Positions 16,381 to 25,279 of a DNA stretch of 64,000 bases are shown here, one piece after another. The position numbers were made by a program, and so were the translations under genes. The notes under the pieces are model-generated. The model was not told where the DNA came from and made no database searches. It was given only the letters and a program-made list of their open reading frames with translations. The DNA comes from DATFTF01 sp963825175. GTDB taxonomy: Bacteria; Acidobacteriota; Thermoanaerobaculia; UBA5066; Gp7-AA6. Position 1 is the stretch's first letter. Every line of letters begins with the position of its first letter. The DNA is taken from contig CAWGSA010000001.1 in NCBI GenBank assembly GCA_963825175.1, forward strand, positions 682,001 to 746,000, written 5' to 3'.

Positions 16381-18350
16381 ATGCGTCAGATCGACCCTCT
16401 CGGCGGGTTTGCTCCTCTTGCGGTCAAAGCGGCGCTCGGGACAGCCCTGCTCGCCCTGCTGGGATACGCCGTCTCCACTCTCGCCGCACCGCCGGAGTCC
16501 GACGGTCGGGTGACGCACACCGTCAGCGGGAACACCGAGACCTGGCGCATCGACGAGCCCAACGTCAAGAAGTCGATCATCGAGTTCCAGCAGATCCGTT
16601 TTCAAGCCGGCGACAAGGTTCGCGTCACCGGCGGCGGATGCGTGCAGACGGGCGGATGGGGAAAGACCTGGAAACGCTACGTCGACCCGGCCCCAACTCG
16701 GACAGGCTGTACCACGGGATGGTCCTGGTCCCGGGCGCCATCGGCGAATTGCCCGCCAACAGCCTCGACCGTTTCGCCCGCATCCTGATCATCAAAGGGC
16801 ACGACTTCGACGTCAAGGGAATCACCGAGCCCCGCAAGCAGCACCTGTGGCTGGGCTACGAAGACGACGGCTATGGCGACAACGGGTATTACTCCCAGGA
16901 CGAGGGCACGCAGGGTCAGTGCAAGATCGGCAATTCCAACCTCCCGCACGCGTTCGTCATCGTGACGATCACGCACGGAGCGGCGCCACCGCCGGGCAAT
17001 CTCGCCCCCTTCGACATTTCCGTGAACACCGTCACTCCCGGAAACGCACCCGTGGACGACAACTTCATCTTCTTGAATCCCATGTGGGGGCGGCAGATCA
17101 CCAACCACGAGCTGCCCGACACCAGCCAGTGCAACGGAGGAGCCCCATACGCGTCGCCCTGCACGACGCAGCCCACGGAGGAAGACCACGGCATCCTCTG
17201 CAATTACGGGACGCTCGGCATCGTCGACGGGCATCACAACTGGGTCGCCGGCACCTACGAAGGCACCATCTTCTGGAACGACAAGTCGAGCTGGATCGCC
17301 GACGGCGATTACAATTTCCGTCTTGTGCGCCCGGACGACGCTGGCATGACCACGGAGAATAAGGTCAAGGCGGGCCCGGACCGCAAGAGCATGAAGCTCG
17401 AGTTCTCCTCGGACGAGACGATCGACAACTTCGAGACGCCCTGGTGGGACCGTTTCCACCAGGCGGTGGACGACAGCTTCGGCGCCGCCAACGCCATGAT
17501 CGTCGGACCCGACGGAAACGCGGGCGCGTTCGGAATCGTGAGCGGGCTGATCGGCCTCGACTGCCCCCATACGTGCGCGAGTGAGATCCATCCCGTCTGG
17601 GCCATGGCCATCCAGGTCAAGAGCGATCCGGCCGACGAGACCTGGGCCGTCTTCGTGCGCCGGTCCGGCAACGAGGGATTCTGCAGCGACCACCAGCATG
17701 ACCTGGACGATCTGTTCAACGACACGTTCACGTTCCGGCTGCCCTGGAAACCGGGCGCGACGGACGTGGCCATGAGCTCCTCCACGGACTTCGAGTCGCG
17801 GCTCGGTCAGGCCACCGGAGGCCTGGCCGTGGCCAGGAGCCAGGGAGTCCTCCTGTCCTTCACCATGCCGCTCCAGACCAATCCGCTGTTTCCCCGGGGA
17901 GATGGTCAACGGCGAGCTGCATCTGAAGTGGACGATCCCGCCGGGCGGGACGCACCGGCCGCCGTTTGGAGGAACGATCGGGGTCTTCACGGACGGCCGC
18001 GCCTCGCATCCCGTCGTCGAGGCGAAGGAGGACGAGCCGGAGGACCGCCTGGGTCAGCTGTTCGCCGCGATGACTCCAGCGCAGCGGCTGATGATCTCGA
18101 CGAAGGCGCCCCAGCCTCCAATCGCGCACCAGAAGACCGCGCTGCGCCTGGCCGCGCCCCGGTTGATCGCGAGTCTGCCCATCCGCACCGCCCGTGTCCG
18201 CGGACCCGTCGCGCGTGCGGTCGCCCGACCCCCGGAAGACGGCGCAGGATCAGCAGCGGCTCGACGCGCTCCACGCCGTCTTTGGGACCCAGATCCCGGG
18301 CTTTTCCAACACCCGAGTCTTTGTGACGCCCCGGCCGCGGGTCCCCTGAC
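16381..18350 (+). CDS. Large secreted protein, frameshifted
   Basis: A secreted protein of about 650 residues read from three frames. It starts at ATG 16381 with a signal peptide (AALGTALLALLGYAVSTLAA). The first domain has QIRFQAGDKVRVTGGGCVQT, then after a shift near 16690 SDRLYHGM, LWLGYEDDGYGDNGYY and WVAGTYEGTIFWND. Further shifts near 17895 and 18190 lead to NGELHLKWTIPPGG and ALHAVFGTQIPGFSNTRVFV, ending in TGA at 18350. I recall similar hypothetical proteins in actinobacteria with the GGCVQTGG...SDRLYHG signature but no function. Homopolymer-like sites (for example TTTCCCC near 17890) suggest indel errors. Confidence 0.55.
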
Positions 18351-18511
18351 GGCCCGAGGGACGGGCGCCGCAACGGGTCCGTTGCATCGAAACGAGACAG
18401 GGGACCTCTGGTTGGACCTTCGCCTGTCAAGAAAACGCACAAGGCCTGTCCGGTCGAAATCGCGTAAACAATTCCTCCGCCTGCAGTTCGAGCGTATCGC
18501 GAGGATGGCAT

Positions 18512-18559
18512 CCCGAATGCTTTTTACAGGCGCGTATCGGGGTTGTCCGAAAAACGAAG
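18512..18559 (+). promoter_or_regulatory. Duplicated upstream element, copy 1
   Basis: This stretch (starting CCCGAATGCT, containing TATCGGGGTTGTCCGAAA and ending CGAAG) lies just before the Shine-Dalgarno of the 18569 peptide. It recurs with about 75% identity at 18789-18835. Its core resembles, loosely, the TACCGTGATGTTCCG block upstream of the 4515 and 5937 genes, so it may be a common control site. Bases 18351-18511 hold no gene. Confidence 0.4.
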
Positions 18560-18568
18560 GAGGTCGCG

Positions 18569-18751
18569 ATGGTTTCCAAGTCCAGGGGCAAGAAGATCAA
18601 GGGTCTGGGAGCGAAGTCCGTTTCGCCAAAGAAGGCGAAGGACATCCGCGGCGGAAAATACGACGCCTTCGCGAAGATCGGCGACATCAAGGGCGAGAGC
18701 CAGGAAAGCAGCCACAAGGACTGGATCGAGATTCTGAACTACAGCCACTGA
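18569..18751 (+). CDS. GG-leader peptide carrying the Hcp N-terminal segment
   Basis: A 60-residue peptide with AAGGAGG five bases before the ATG. The leader KKIKGLGAKSVSPKKAKDIR, then GG, is followed by KYDAFAKIGDIKGESQ and ESSHKDWIEILNYSH. This is the start of Hcp: Pseudomonas Hcp1 begins MAVDMFIKIGDVKGESKDKT and continues HAEEIDVLAWSW (recalled). The stop falls where Hcp enters its first long loop. It is the only N-terminal piece seen here and sits 3 kb from the middle/C-terminal pair, on the opposite strand. Confidence 0.75.
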   Translation: MVSKSRGKKIKGLGAKSVSPKKAKDIRGGKYDAFAKIGDIKGESQESSHKDWIEILNYSH

Positions 18752-18788
18752 AGGTCGCGTCCGGGCGCTCGCGGGGGGTCCGCAGCGC

Positions 18789-18835
18789 CCCGAATGCTCT
18801 TCCAAGTGCGTGTCGGAATTGTTCGAAAGACGAAG
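18789..18835 (+). promoter_or_regulatory. Duplicated upstream element, copy 2
   Basis: Copy of 18512-18559 (CCCGAATGCTCTT, GTCGGAATTGTTCGAAAGACG). Unlike copy 1 it is not followed by a Shine-Dalgarno and start codon, and the next peptide start is 200 bases away at 19035. It may mark the former promoter of a lost peptide gene. Confidence 0.4.
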
Positions 18836-19034
18836 CGTCCGCCAACCCTGGCGGCGCGGTACAGGGAGGGCTTGGACTCGGGCGTCGAGCACCCCCGGAC
18901 TCTTGGTCGGCTCGAAGAAACCTGAGCCTCGGGGCAAGAGATCGGCGGGCTCTTGGGGCTCCCGGGGTCAGGTCCGCGTCATGATGCTGTCTGGGACCGA
19001 CGGACGCACTGTTCGATTGGAAAGGGAGGGGGAG

Positions 19035-19241
19035 ATGGTCGCGAGGAGCAAGGCCACCACGGGCAAGGGACAGGTCAAGAAGCTGAAGCTCAAGAGGGAG
19101 ACCCTGAAGGATCTGGACACCGGCCGCCAGGCGAAGAACGTCAAGGGTGGGGTCATTATCGAGCTCGGAGTTTCTGCGGTCGTTATGGCCTGCATATCCG
19201 TACTCGTCTGCCCTGAGCCTCCTCGGAAGACGAAGAAGTGA
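19035..19241 (+). CDS. Peptide with class I lanthipeptide-type GG leader and hydrophobic tail
   Basis: A 68-residue peptide with AAGGGAGG close to the ATG at 19035. The leader QVKKLKLKRETLKDLDTGRQ, then AKNVKGG, is the clearest TIGR04149-like example in the window. Its paralog is at 4515-4676. The tail is unlike a lanthipeptide core: VIIELGVSAVVMACISVLVC is a membrane-spanning stretch ending in a basic PRKTKK. It might insert in the membrane after cleavage. It follows the Hcp N-terminal peptide, as its paralog accompanies an Hcp middle peptide. Confidence 0.55.
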   Translation: MVARSKATTGKGQVKKLKLKRETLKDLDTGRQAKNVKGGVIIELGVSAVVMACISVLVCPEPPRKTKK

Positions 19242-19369
19242 AGCCCGGCGTCCTTTCATTGCACACCTGAGCCCGGGCCCCAGGATCACGTGGCGAGAGA
19301 AGCCTGCCGGCTCAAAGGGCTCGCATGGGGCTGTCGAACTCGCTTTCACTTTATGATATAGAGTACATT

Positions 19370-19753
19370 ATGCCTACCGCACGACGCGCGACCGCGGCGG
19401 CGGAAGTCCTGCTGATTCTTCCCGCGGCCGTCTTCATGACCGCGCTCTTCATGCGCAACCTGCAGCCGGTGCAGTACGAGCCGGCGCACACGGCGCAGCG
19501 CATCGTCCTGTGGTTCGCGGTGCGGCCCCACCTCGGCCTCTGGCTGCTCCTCATCGCCTTGCCTCTCGCGGTGCTGGCCATCGGCTGCGCCGCGTTGCTG
19601 CGCGCCTGGCACGGCGATGCGAATCTTCGGCAGGCCGCGCGGCAGACATTCTCGACGGTCCGCGCGAACCTCGCAATGCTCTTGATCGCCGTAACGACGC
19701 TCACAGCCGGAGGGATCCTGGCGGCCGTCGCCCTGCACGTGCTCACGGACTGA
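19370..19753 (+). CDS. Small three-helix membrane protein
   Basis: A 127-residue protein from ATG 19370. Three hydrophobic segments are visible (LLILPAAVFMTALFM, GLWLLLIALPLAVLAIGCAA, LAMLLIAVTTLTAGGILAA). No Shine-Dalgarno is seen, but an AT-rich TATGATATAG lies 10-20 bases upstream and could be a -10 element of a leaderless transcript. The longer frame from 19325 has no better start. Family not recognised. Confidence 0.55.
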   Translation: MPTARRATAAAEVLLILPAAVFMTALFMRNLQPVQYEPAHTAQRIVLWFAVRPHLGLWLLLIALPLAVLAIGCAALLRAWHGDANLRQAARQTFSTVRANLAMLLIAVTTLTAGGILAAVALHVLTD

Positions 19754-19836
19754 CAGCCTCGGAAACTCCGGATTTTGACCTCACCGCGGGTCAGGTTCAA
19801 CGCCCACGAAGCGGCCGCTTTCGATGGTTCATCGCG

Positions 19837-19926
19837 ACGGACTGGGTCGATGACCTGGAGATGGCGAAGTGCAACGGCCAGTGGAAGATCGTCAACGTGC
19901 TGTGGGACTTGAAACCCGAGGCCAGG
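19837..19926 (+). pseudogene. Remnant of an NTF2/lumazine-binding-like protein
   Basis: About 30 codons read TDWVDDLEMAKCNGQWKIVN and then VLWDLKPEA. This matches the C-terminal end of small SnoaL-like/putative lumazine-binding proteins (usual ending L-L-K-x-x-G-x-W-K-I-V-N-V-L-W). The rest of the gene is missing and no start exists. It lies against the 3' end of the M13 peptidase gene on the other strand. Confidence 0.5.
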
Positions 19927-19993
19927 GCCACGCGCGCGGCGGCCCGGGGGAAGCAGGGCTTCCTCGGGACGGGAATCGAGCCCCGCTCCTGCC

Positions 19994-22081
19994 TCACCAC
20001 ACCTTGCACACCTTCGACCGCACCATCGGCTTGCCTTCGCCGCAGCCGAACGCCTTCTGGAACTGCGGGAGGTCGGAGACGACGCCGTTGATCCGGTACT
20101 CGCCGGGCGAGTGCGGATTGGTGATGGCGTTGACCCGCAGGTTCTCGGGCCGCTCGTTCTCGCAGGCCCACTGCGCCATGCCGATGAAGAAGCGCTGATC
20201 GGGCGTGAAGCCGTCGATCGCCTCGAGCTTCTGGTTCTCCGTGGCGTCCTTCCAGGCGATGTAGGCGAGAAGCGTCCCGCCGAGGTCGGCGACGTCCTCG
20301 CCGGACGTGAGCTTGGTGTTGATCTTGATGTCGTCGACGATGGTGTACTGCGCGTACTGGTCGCGCACGCACTGGACGCGCTCCTCGAAGGCCTTGGCGT
20401 CGTCCGGCGTCCACCAGTCCTTCAGATTGCCCTGGGCGTCGAACTGGCGCCCCTCGTCGTCGAAGGCGTGCGTCAGCTCGTGGCCGATCGTCGCGCCGGT
20501 GTTGCCGTAGTTGGGCGCGTCGTCCATCTTCGGGTCGTAGAGCGGCGGCTGCAGCACGCCGGCCGGGAAGTTGATGTCGTTCATCTGCGGGTTGTAGTAG
20601 GCGTTGACCGTCGGCGGCGTCATGTCCCACTCGCCGCGGTCGACGGGCTTGCCGATCTTGGCGAGGTCGCGGTTGGACTCGAAGACGGTCGCGCGCGTGA
20701 CGTTGCCGAAGAAGTCGCTCGGGCTTGATCGTCCAGGGACGAGTAGTCGCGCCACCTGTCGGGATAGCCGATCTTGTTGGCGATGGCGTGCAGCTTCTCC
20801 AGCGCGCGCTGCCTTGGTGGCATCGGTCATCCAGTCGAGCGTCTGGATCTCGCTCTCCATCGCCTTCTCGATCCGCTGCGTCATCTCGACGGTCTTCTGC
20901 CTTGGTCTCCGCGGTGAACGTGCGGCGCACGAACTCCTGGCCGAGCGCCTCGCCCAGGTCGCGGTCGACGTAGCGGACGCAGCGCTTCCAGCGCGGGCGC
21001 ATGCTCCGCCACGCCGCGCAGCGTCTTGCGGTAGAAGTCGAAGTCCTCGTCGACGAACGCTGGCGAGAGGTAGGGCGCCCGCGCGTCGACGACGTGCCAG
21101 CGCAGATAGGTCTTCCACCGCGCCAGCGGCACGGCCTTGAGCTCCGTCTCCACCTCCTTGAAGAACGTCGGCTCGGTGACGTTGAGCGTCGCGACGTCGC
21201 CGAGGCCGCTGGCGGCCAGGTACGCGTCCCAGTCGAACGACGGCGTCAGCTTCGCGAGCTCGGCGCGGCGCCATCTTGTGGTAGAGCTTGTACGGGTTGC
21301 GCCGCTCGACGCGCGTCGAGCGAGGCCTTGGCCAGCGCGGTCTCGATCGCCATCACGCGTCTTCGCGTCCGCCGCCGCCCGCGGCCTGGCTCGCCGACGA
21401 GCTCGCAGCATCCTCGCGACGTGCTCGACGTACTTGCCGCGGATCTCCTGCGACTTCGCGTCGGTCTTCATGTAGTAGTCGCGATCGGGCAGCCCGAGGC
21501 CGCCGGCGCCGGCGAACGCGATCACCTGCGTGGCGTCGCCGAAGTCCTGGTTCGAGCCGAAGCCGAAGAGCAAGCCCGCGGCCGCTGCTTCGCAGATGCT
21601 CGCTTGCCAGCAGGAACGCCAGATCGCGCTTGCTCTTGAGCGCGGCGATCTCGCTCGAAGAGCCGGCTGCAGCGGCGCGGCGCCCAGCTGCTCGACGGCC
21701 GACTCGTCCATGCACGCGGCGAAGTAGTCGCCGATCTTCTGCTGAACCGGGGTGCGCTCGGCGGCGGCTCGGCGGCCTCCTCGAGGATGCCCCAGAGATA
21801 CTGCGTCGTTCTCCTCGGTGAGCTTGCCGTAGACGCTCCAGGCGGCCTGGTCGGGCGGGATCGGGTTCTTCGGCCATCCATCCGCCGCAGGTGAACTGGT
21901 AGAAGTCGATGCACGGATCGACGCTGCGATCCATCGCGGACAGGTCGAGGCTCGGCGTGTACGGGAGCTCTGTCAGCGGGTGTTCCCCCGTCGCCGTCGC
22001 GGCAGGTGGCGGCGTCGGCGGGGCGGTCTGCGCCGGGATCGTCGCGGCGGCGAGAAACAGAACGGCGGAAACCCTCTTCAT
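19994..22081 (-). pseudogene. M13-family metallopeptidase (neprilysin-like), heavily frameshifted
   Basis: A secreted zinc endopeptidase of the M13 family. It starts at ATG 22081 with an AAAGGGG upstream and a signal peptide (VSAVLFLAAATIPAQT), then DLSAMDRSVDPCIDFYQFTC with the typical GGW. The catalytic part is intact near the 3' end: VNAYYNPQMNDINFPAG, the zinc motif HELTH at 20468-20482, third ligand region SGEDVADLGG, and the family-ending CKVW before TGA at 19994. Between about 20.7 and 21.9 kb at least eight single-base shifts break the frame. Conservation in every frame suggests sequence errors or very recent decay. Confidence 0.8.
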
Positions 22082-22198
22082 CGGAATACCCCTTTCGTCT
22101 GTCCTCAAGGTGTACGCAGAACCGGCGCTCGGGTTTCTCAAAGGACGCTCGGCGGGCCCCTTCGGGCTCCGCCGCATTCGCCCTGCTAGCATGTCTCC

Positions 22199-22963
22199 GT
22201 GGCGGGCGCTCTTCTCCTTCTGGCTTCTCTCCTGGCGGCGGTCCCGCCCCTGGAGATTCACGTCCTTCCCGAAACGGATTCGATCACGATGCGGGTCCGG
22301 GGCGCGATGCCGGGCGCGGCGTCCGGCGCGTTCTCCGGCTTTTTGTCCTTGAACGGATCCTCCTCGGAGGTCCCGGTGTCGGGAACGGCGCGCCCGGTGC
22401 AAGGCCGGGTCGAGCTGTCCATGACAGTGCGATATCGAGACGTGCCCGAAGACTGGGTCAGCCGATTGCGAGCTCGGGATTTCGACTATCGGCTTCGCGC
22501 GACGGTCGCCGGCGGGTCCGCGTTCGAGTGGTCGGGCACGAAGGACTGGGACCAGGTGATCGTCGAGCGGAGCGAGGGGAAGATCCCTACCATGATCGAT
22601 CTCCGGTCGATCGAGATGACCGAGATCTCGCTGCTCTCGAGCGAAGGGCGCGCGGACGTGGCGGTTCGAAATCCCCTCCCCTTTTCGCTGAAGATCGCGA
22701 GCACGCGGTATCGCCTCCTCGCCAACGGCCGGGAGGTCGGACGCGGATCGACGCCCGGCCTGCTCCTGCGGCCCGGTCAGACCACGGACCTCGCTTTGCC
22801 GATCGACTTCGATCACGGCCGGCTCCTCTCTGCGGCCGGCTCCGCCATCGGGTCGGGAGGCGAGATCCATGGGCGGCTGATCGGCGAGCTCGTCGTGCGG
22901 CTGCCGGGGGGCGATCTTTCCGTGCCGCTCGATCTTTCGGGCCACTTCTCCCCCGCTCGCTGA
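22199..22963 (+). CDS. LEA14/WHy-domain protein
   Basis: A 254-residue exported or membrane-anchored protein from GTG 22199 with an N-terminal hydrophobic segment (LLLLASLLAAVPPLEIHV). The second half carries a late-embryogenesis-abundant type 2 (WHy) beta-sandwich: DVAVRNPLPFSLKIASTRYR, LLANGREVGRGSTPG, LPIDFDHGRLL. The first half looks like a related, diverged copy. Such domains occur in stress-related or envelope proteins. No enzymatic role is implied. It is divergent from the M13 gene with a 117-base gap. Confidence 0.65.
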   Translation: MAGALLLLASLLAAVPPLEIHVLPETDSITMRVRGAMPGAASGAFSGFLSLNGSSSEVPVSGTARPVQGRVELSMTVRYRDVPEDWVSRLRARDFDYRLRATVAGGSAFEWSGTKDWDQVIVERSEGKIPTMIDLRSIEMTEISLLSSEGRADVAVRNPLPFSLKIASTRYRLLANGREVGRGSTPGLLLRPGQTTDLALPIDFDHGRLLSAAGSAIGSGGEIHGRLIGELVVRLPGGDLSVPLDLSGHFSPAR

Positions 22964-23009
22964 AAGCGGATCTTCCGGATAAGCTTCCGGGCACGACGGA
23001 GGTCCCGAC

Positions 23010-23462
23010 ATGCTCAAGAATCTCTTCCAGCCTGCCACGCGGGACGCGGTCCTGCAGCGCTTGAACGCCCTCTCACCGGCATCGACGCGGCAGTGGGGAA
23101 AGATGGACGCGGCGCAAATGATGACGCATTGCTCGGTGGCCATGGAGGCAGGCACGGGCGACAAGCCGCGCAAGCAGGCTTTCATCGGCAAGATCCTCGG
23201 GCCCTTCGTTCGATCGTCGATCGTCGGGGAGAAGGCGTTTCCGAAGAATTCCCCCACCGATCCGACGTTCGTCGTCACGGACGCGAAGGACTTCGCGCGG
23301 GAGAGGGAGTACCTGACCGCGCTGATCGGGCGCTTCTGCACCGCCGGGCCCGCGGAAGCCGGCAAGCACACGCACTCGTTCGTGGGACGGTTGTCCGGAG
23401 ACGAGTGGGGCGTCGTGATGTACAAGCACCTCGACCATCACCTGCGGCAGTTCGGGGTCTGA
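23010..23462 (+). CDS. DUF1569 (DinB-like) protein
   Basis: A 150-residue cytoplasmic protein. It has the DUF1569 pattern: an N-terminal helix, WGKMDAAQMMTHCSVAME with the conserved His, then HTHSFVGRLSGDEWG and a final YKHLDHHLRQFGV. The histidines suggest a metal site as in DinB-type four-helix bundles. Function of the family is unknown. It follows the WHy protein by 46 bases on the same strand. Confidence 0.8.
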   Translation: MLKNLFQPATRDAVLQRLNALSPASTRQWGKMDAAQMMTHCSVAMEAGTGDKPRKQAFIGKILGPFVRSSIVGEKAFPKNSPTDPTFVVTDAKDFAREREYLTALIGRFCTAGPAEAGKHTHSFVGRLSGDEWGVVMYKHLDHHLRQFGV

Positions 23463-23536
23463 CGCAAGAAGACCTCCGACGTTTCACGCGCCAAGGAAAC
23501 CGAACAATACGGAGATTGTGCGCGGCCGCGCCCTGA

Positions 23537-23677
23537 TCAGCCCCCGGGGCCGGGACCAGGACGCGGACCCTTGACGACTCCCATTCCGCCTTTGACGGCC
23601 TTTGCGTCGCGGCGAGAGACGTTCTTGGCCGAAAGACTCTTGAGCTTGGTCGGACGGGACCTCTTCTTGGCTTTCAT
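23537..23677 (-). CDS. Short orphan GG-leader peptide with Gly/Pro tail
   Basis: A 46-residue basic peptide with GAGAGGG before the ATG at 23677. The leader TKLKSLSAKNVSRRDAKAVK, then GG, matches the family pattern well. The tail MGVVKGPRPGPGPGG lacks Ser, Thr and Cys and has no Hcp similarity. It is a separate tail type on the same leader. Function unknown. Confidence 0.5.
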   Translation of the reverse strand: MKAKKRSRPTKLKSLSAKNVSRRDAKAVKGGMGVVKGPRPGPGPGG

Positions 23678-23765
23678 CGCGGACCCTCTCGAGATCGTCG
23701 AGCTCCGATCCTCTCGAGCCGAGCAGCCGGTCGGCGAATCCGACGGGCCTGACGCGGCGGAACCG

Positions 23766-24143
23766 TCACCTGGGCAGGAGCTCCAGGGTGGTCTTGCGGC
23801 GGCGCGGCAAGCGGAAGCCGCGGACCCACTTCTGCGACGCCTTGGTGTCGTACTTGGCGGCGTAGGCGGCGTCGACCGCGTCGAAGAGGCGCCCGCCGCG
23901 GACAGTTTTGGCGCGGACGCGGAATTCCTTGCCGGCGACGGTGATCGCGCCGCGAGGCTCGCCGGCGAACGCCCGATGCCAGCCGGTCGCCTTGTCGTAC
24001 CACGTGCGGACGAAGACGCGATCTCCGATCATCACGAACCAGATACCGGTGAATCGGTGACCGTCGCCGGATCGAATCCCGAGCATTCGCGAATCGGCCA
24101 GGAGCCTGAGCGCCCGAGCGGGGAGGGATCTGCGAACACTCAT
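23766..24143 (-). CDS. DUF2255-family protein
   Basis: A 125-residue protein, start at ATG 24143 with GAGGG just upstream (a longer frame runs to 24278). Motifs: GHRFTGIWFVMIGDRVFVRT, WHRAFAGEPRGAITVAGKEF and AAYAAKYDTKASQKWVRGF. These match the DUF2255 family of small split-barrel-like proteins (the W-H-R-A-F/L block is typical). Possibly flavin-binding by fold, but unproven. It is divergent from the VOC gene. Confidence 0.7.
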   Translation of the reverse strand: MSVRRSLPARALRLLADSRMLGIRSGDGHRFTGIWFVMIGDRVFVRTWYDKATGWHRAFAGEPRGAITVAGKEFRVRAKTVRGGRLFDAVDAAYAAKYDTKASQKWVRGFRLPRRRKTTLELLPR

Positions 24144-24252
24144 GTGCCCTCCATCGAGATCCGCGGGGAGTCTACCTTTCATCGGACACGTGAACGTCGA
24201 GACGAGGAAGACCGGACGTGCGGCGCTCGGAGCTATCCTCGGGTTCACGGCC

Positions 24253-24933
24253 ATGGCAGAAACGCCGGAACGGAGCAACGCGGCGGGAGGAGCGGGCGCA
24301 GCAGCGGTCGTCTCGCGCGTCGATCATCTGATCTACGCATCGCCGGACTTGCGGGCCGGGATCGACGCGATCGAGAAACGGCTCGGCGTGGCCACGACGC
24401 CGGGAGGGCAGCACCCGGGCCGCGGCACGCGCAACGCGCTCGTGGCGCTCGGCCCCGCGATTTATCTGGAGATCATCGGCCCGGATCCGGAGCAGCCCAG
24501 ACCCGGAGAGCCGCGGACATTCGGGATCGACGATCTGACGTCTCCGCGGCTGGCGACCTGGGCTGCAAAGGGACAGGACCTCGACAGGATCGCGGCCGAG
24601 GCGGCCGCCGCCGACGTCCGACTCGGCCCCGTGGGCGCGGGAAGCCGAGAGCGTCCGGACGGACTGCTTCTCTCCTGGCGCGCCACCAGCCCCACTGCGA
24701 TGTTGGCCGACGGCCTCGTACCGTTCTTCATCGACTGGGGAACGACGCCGCATCCGTCGCAAACCGCAGCCTCGGGAGCGCTCCTCCTGGCGCTGCGCGC
24801 GGAGCATCCGGACGCGCCGCGCGTTGCCGACATGCTGCGGAAGCTGTACCTGGATCTTCCGGTGTCCCTCGGCTCGACGCCGGCCCTCATCGCGACGATC
24901 GAGTGCCCGAAGGGGCGGGTCGAGCTGCGGTAA
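24253..24933 (+). CDS. VOC-superfamily glyoxalase-like protein
   Basis: About 226 residues from ATG 24253. The conserved part starts with RVDHLIYASPDLRAGIDAIE, typical of the glyoxalase-like domain of the VOC fold. It continues with GRGTRNALVALGPAIYLEII and ends with a second half-module (LIATIECPKGRVELR). The His in VDH and the Glu in YLEI are potential metal ligands. Substrate cannot be predicted. Confidence 0.7.
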   Translation: MAETPERSNAAGGAGAAAVVSRVDHLIYASPDLRAGIDAIEKRLGVATTPGGQHPGRGTRNALVALGPAIYLEIIGPDPEQPRPGEPRTFGIDDLTSPRLATWAAKGQDLDRIAAEAAAADVRLGPVGAGSRERPDGLLLSWRATSPTAMLADGLVPFFIDWGTTPHPSQTAASGALLLALRAEHPDAPRVADMLRKLYLDLPVSLGSTPALIATIECPKGRVELR

Positions 24934-24952
24934 TCGGGTCGCCGGTTCCGGC

Positions 24953-25279
24953 TCAGCCCCGGCGGCCCTGAACGGCCTGGGCGGATCCCTTCGCGCGGCG
25001 GATCCTCTGGGCTTCCTCGCGCGAGCTGCGGGACCATTGGACGCGGTCTGCTTCAGTACGGCAGGCGGCGCAGGCTGAAAAGTGGGCACCTCGCCGGGGA
25101 AGCGCCTCGACTTGCTCGTAATTGGTCGTGCCGCACTCCCCACAGCTCCACTGGATCCAGGGACGGGCACAGGCGGTGCAGACCAGAGGCGTCTTGCGGC
25201 CGCCGCGGCGGCCCAGATAGACCCTCTGCACCAGCCCGCAAATCGAGCAGGCTTCGATGAGAACAAGGGCGTTCGTCAT
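24953..25279 (-). CDS. Zinc-ribbon protein, longer paralog
   Basis: A 108-residue protein from ATG 25279. Four CxxC knuckles (CSIC, CTAC, CGEC, CAAC) predict two zinc ribbons, followed by a basic Arg/Lys tail. The N-terminal block (LIEACSICGLVQRV, RKTPLVCTAC) is shared with the 57-residue protein at 27495-27668, so the two are paralogs. Likely nucleic-acid or protein binding. No family name recognised. Confidence 0.55.
   Translation of the reverse strand: MTNALVLIEACSICGLVQRVYLGRRGGRKTPLVCTACARPWIQWSCGECGTTNYEQVEALPRRGAHFSACAACRTEADRVQWSRSSREEAQRIRRAKGSAQAVQGRRG

Noticed and set aside
18569..18751. Ribosomal or histone-like small basic protein
   Set aside because: Basic only in the first half. 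The second half is acidic/neutral and matches Hcp.
4280..19241. A type VI secretion locus
   Set aside because: Only Hcp fragments on peptide leaders are present. No tssB, tssC, tssK, VgrG, ClpV or membrane-complex genes were found in the window.
4280..23677. A classical lanthipeptide or bacteriocin cluster
   Set aside because: No LanB/LanC/LanM, radical SAM, YcaO, C39 peptidase or dedicated ABC transporter is nearby, and most tails lack Ser/Thr/Cys sets.
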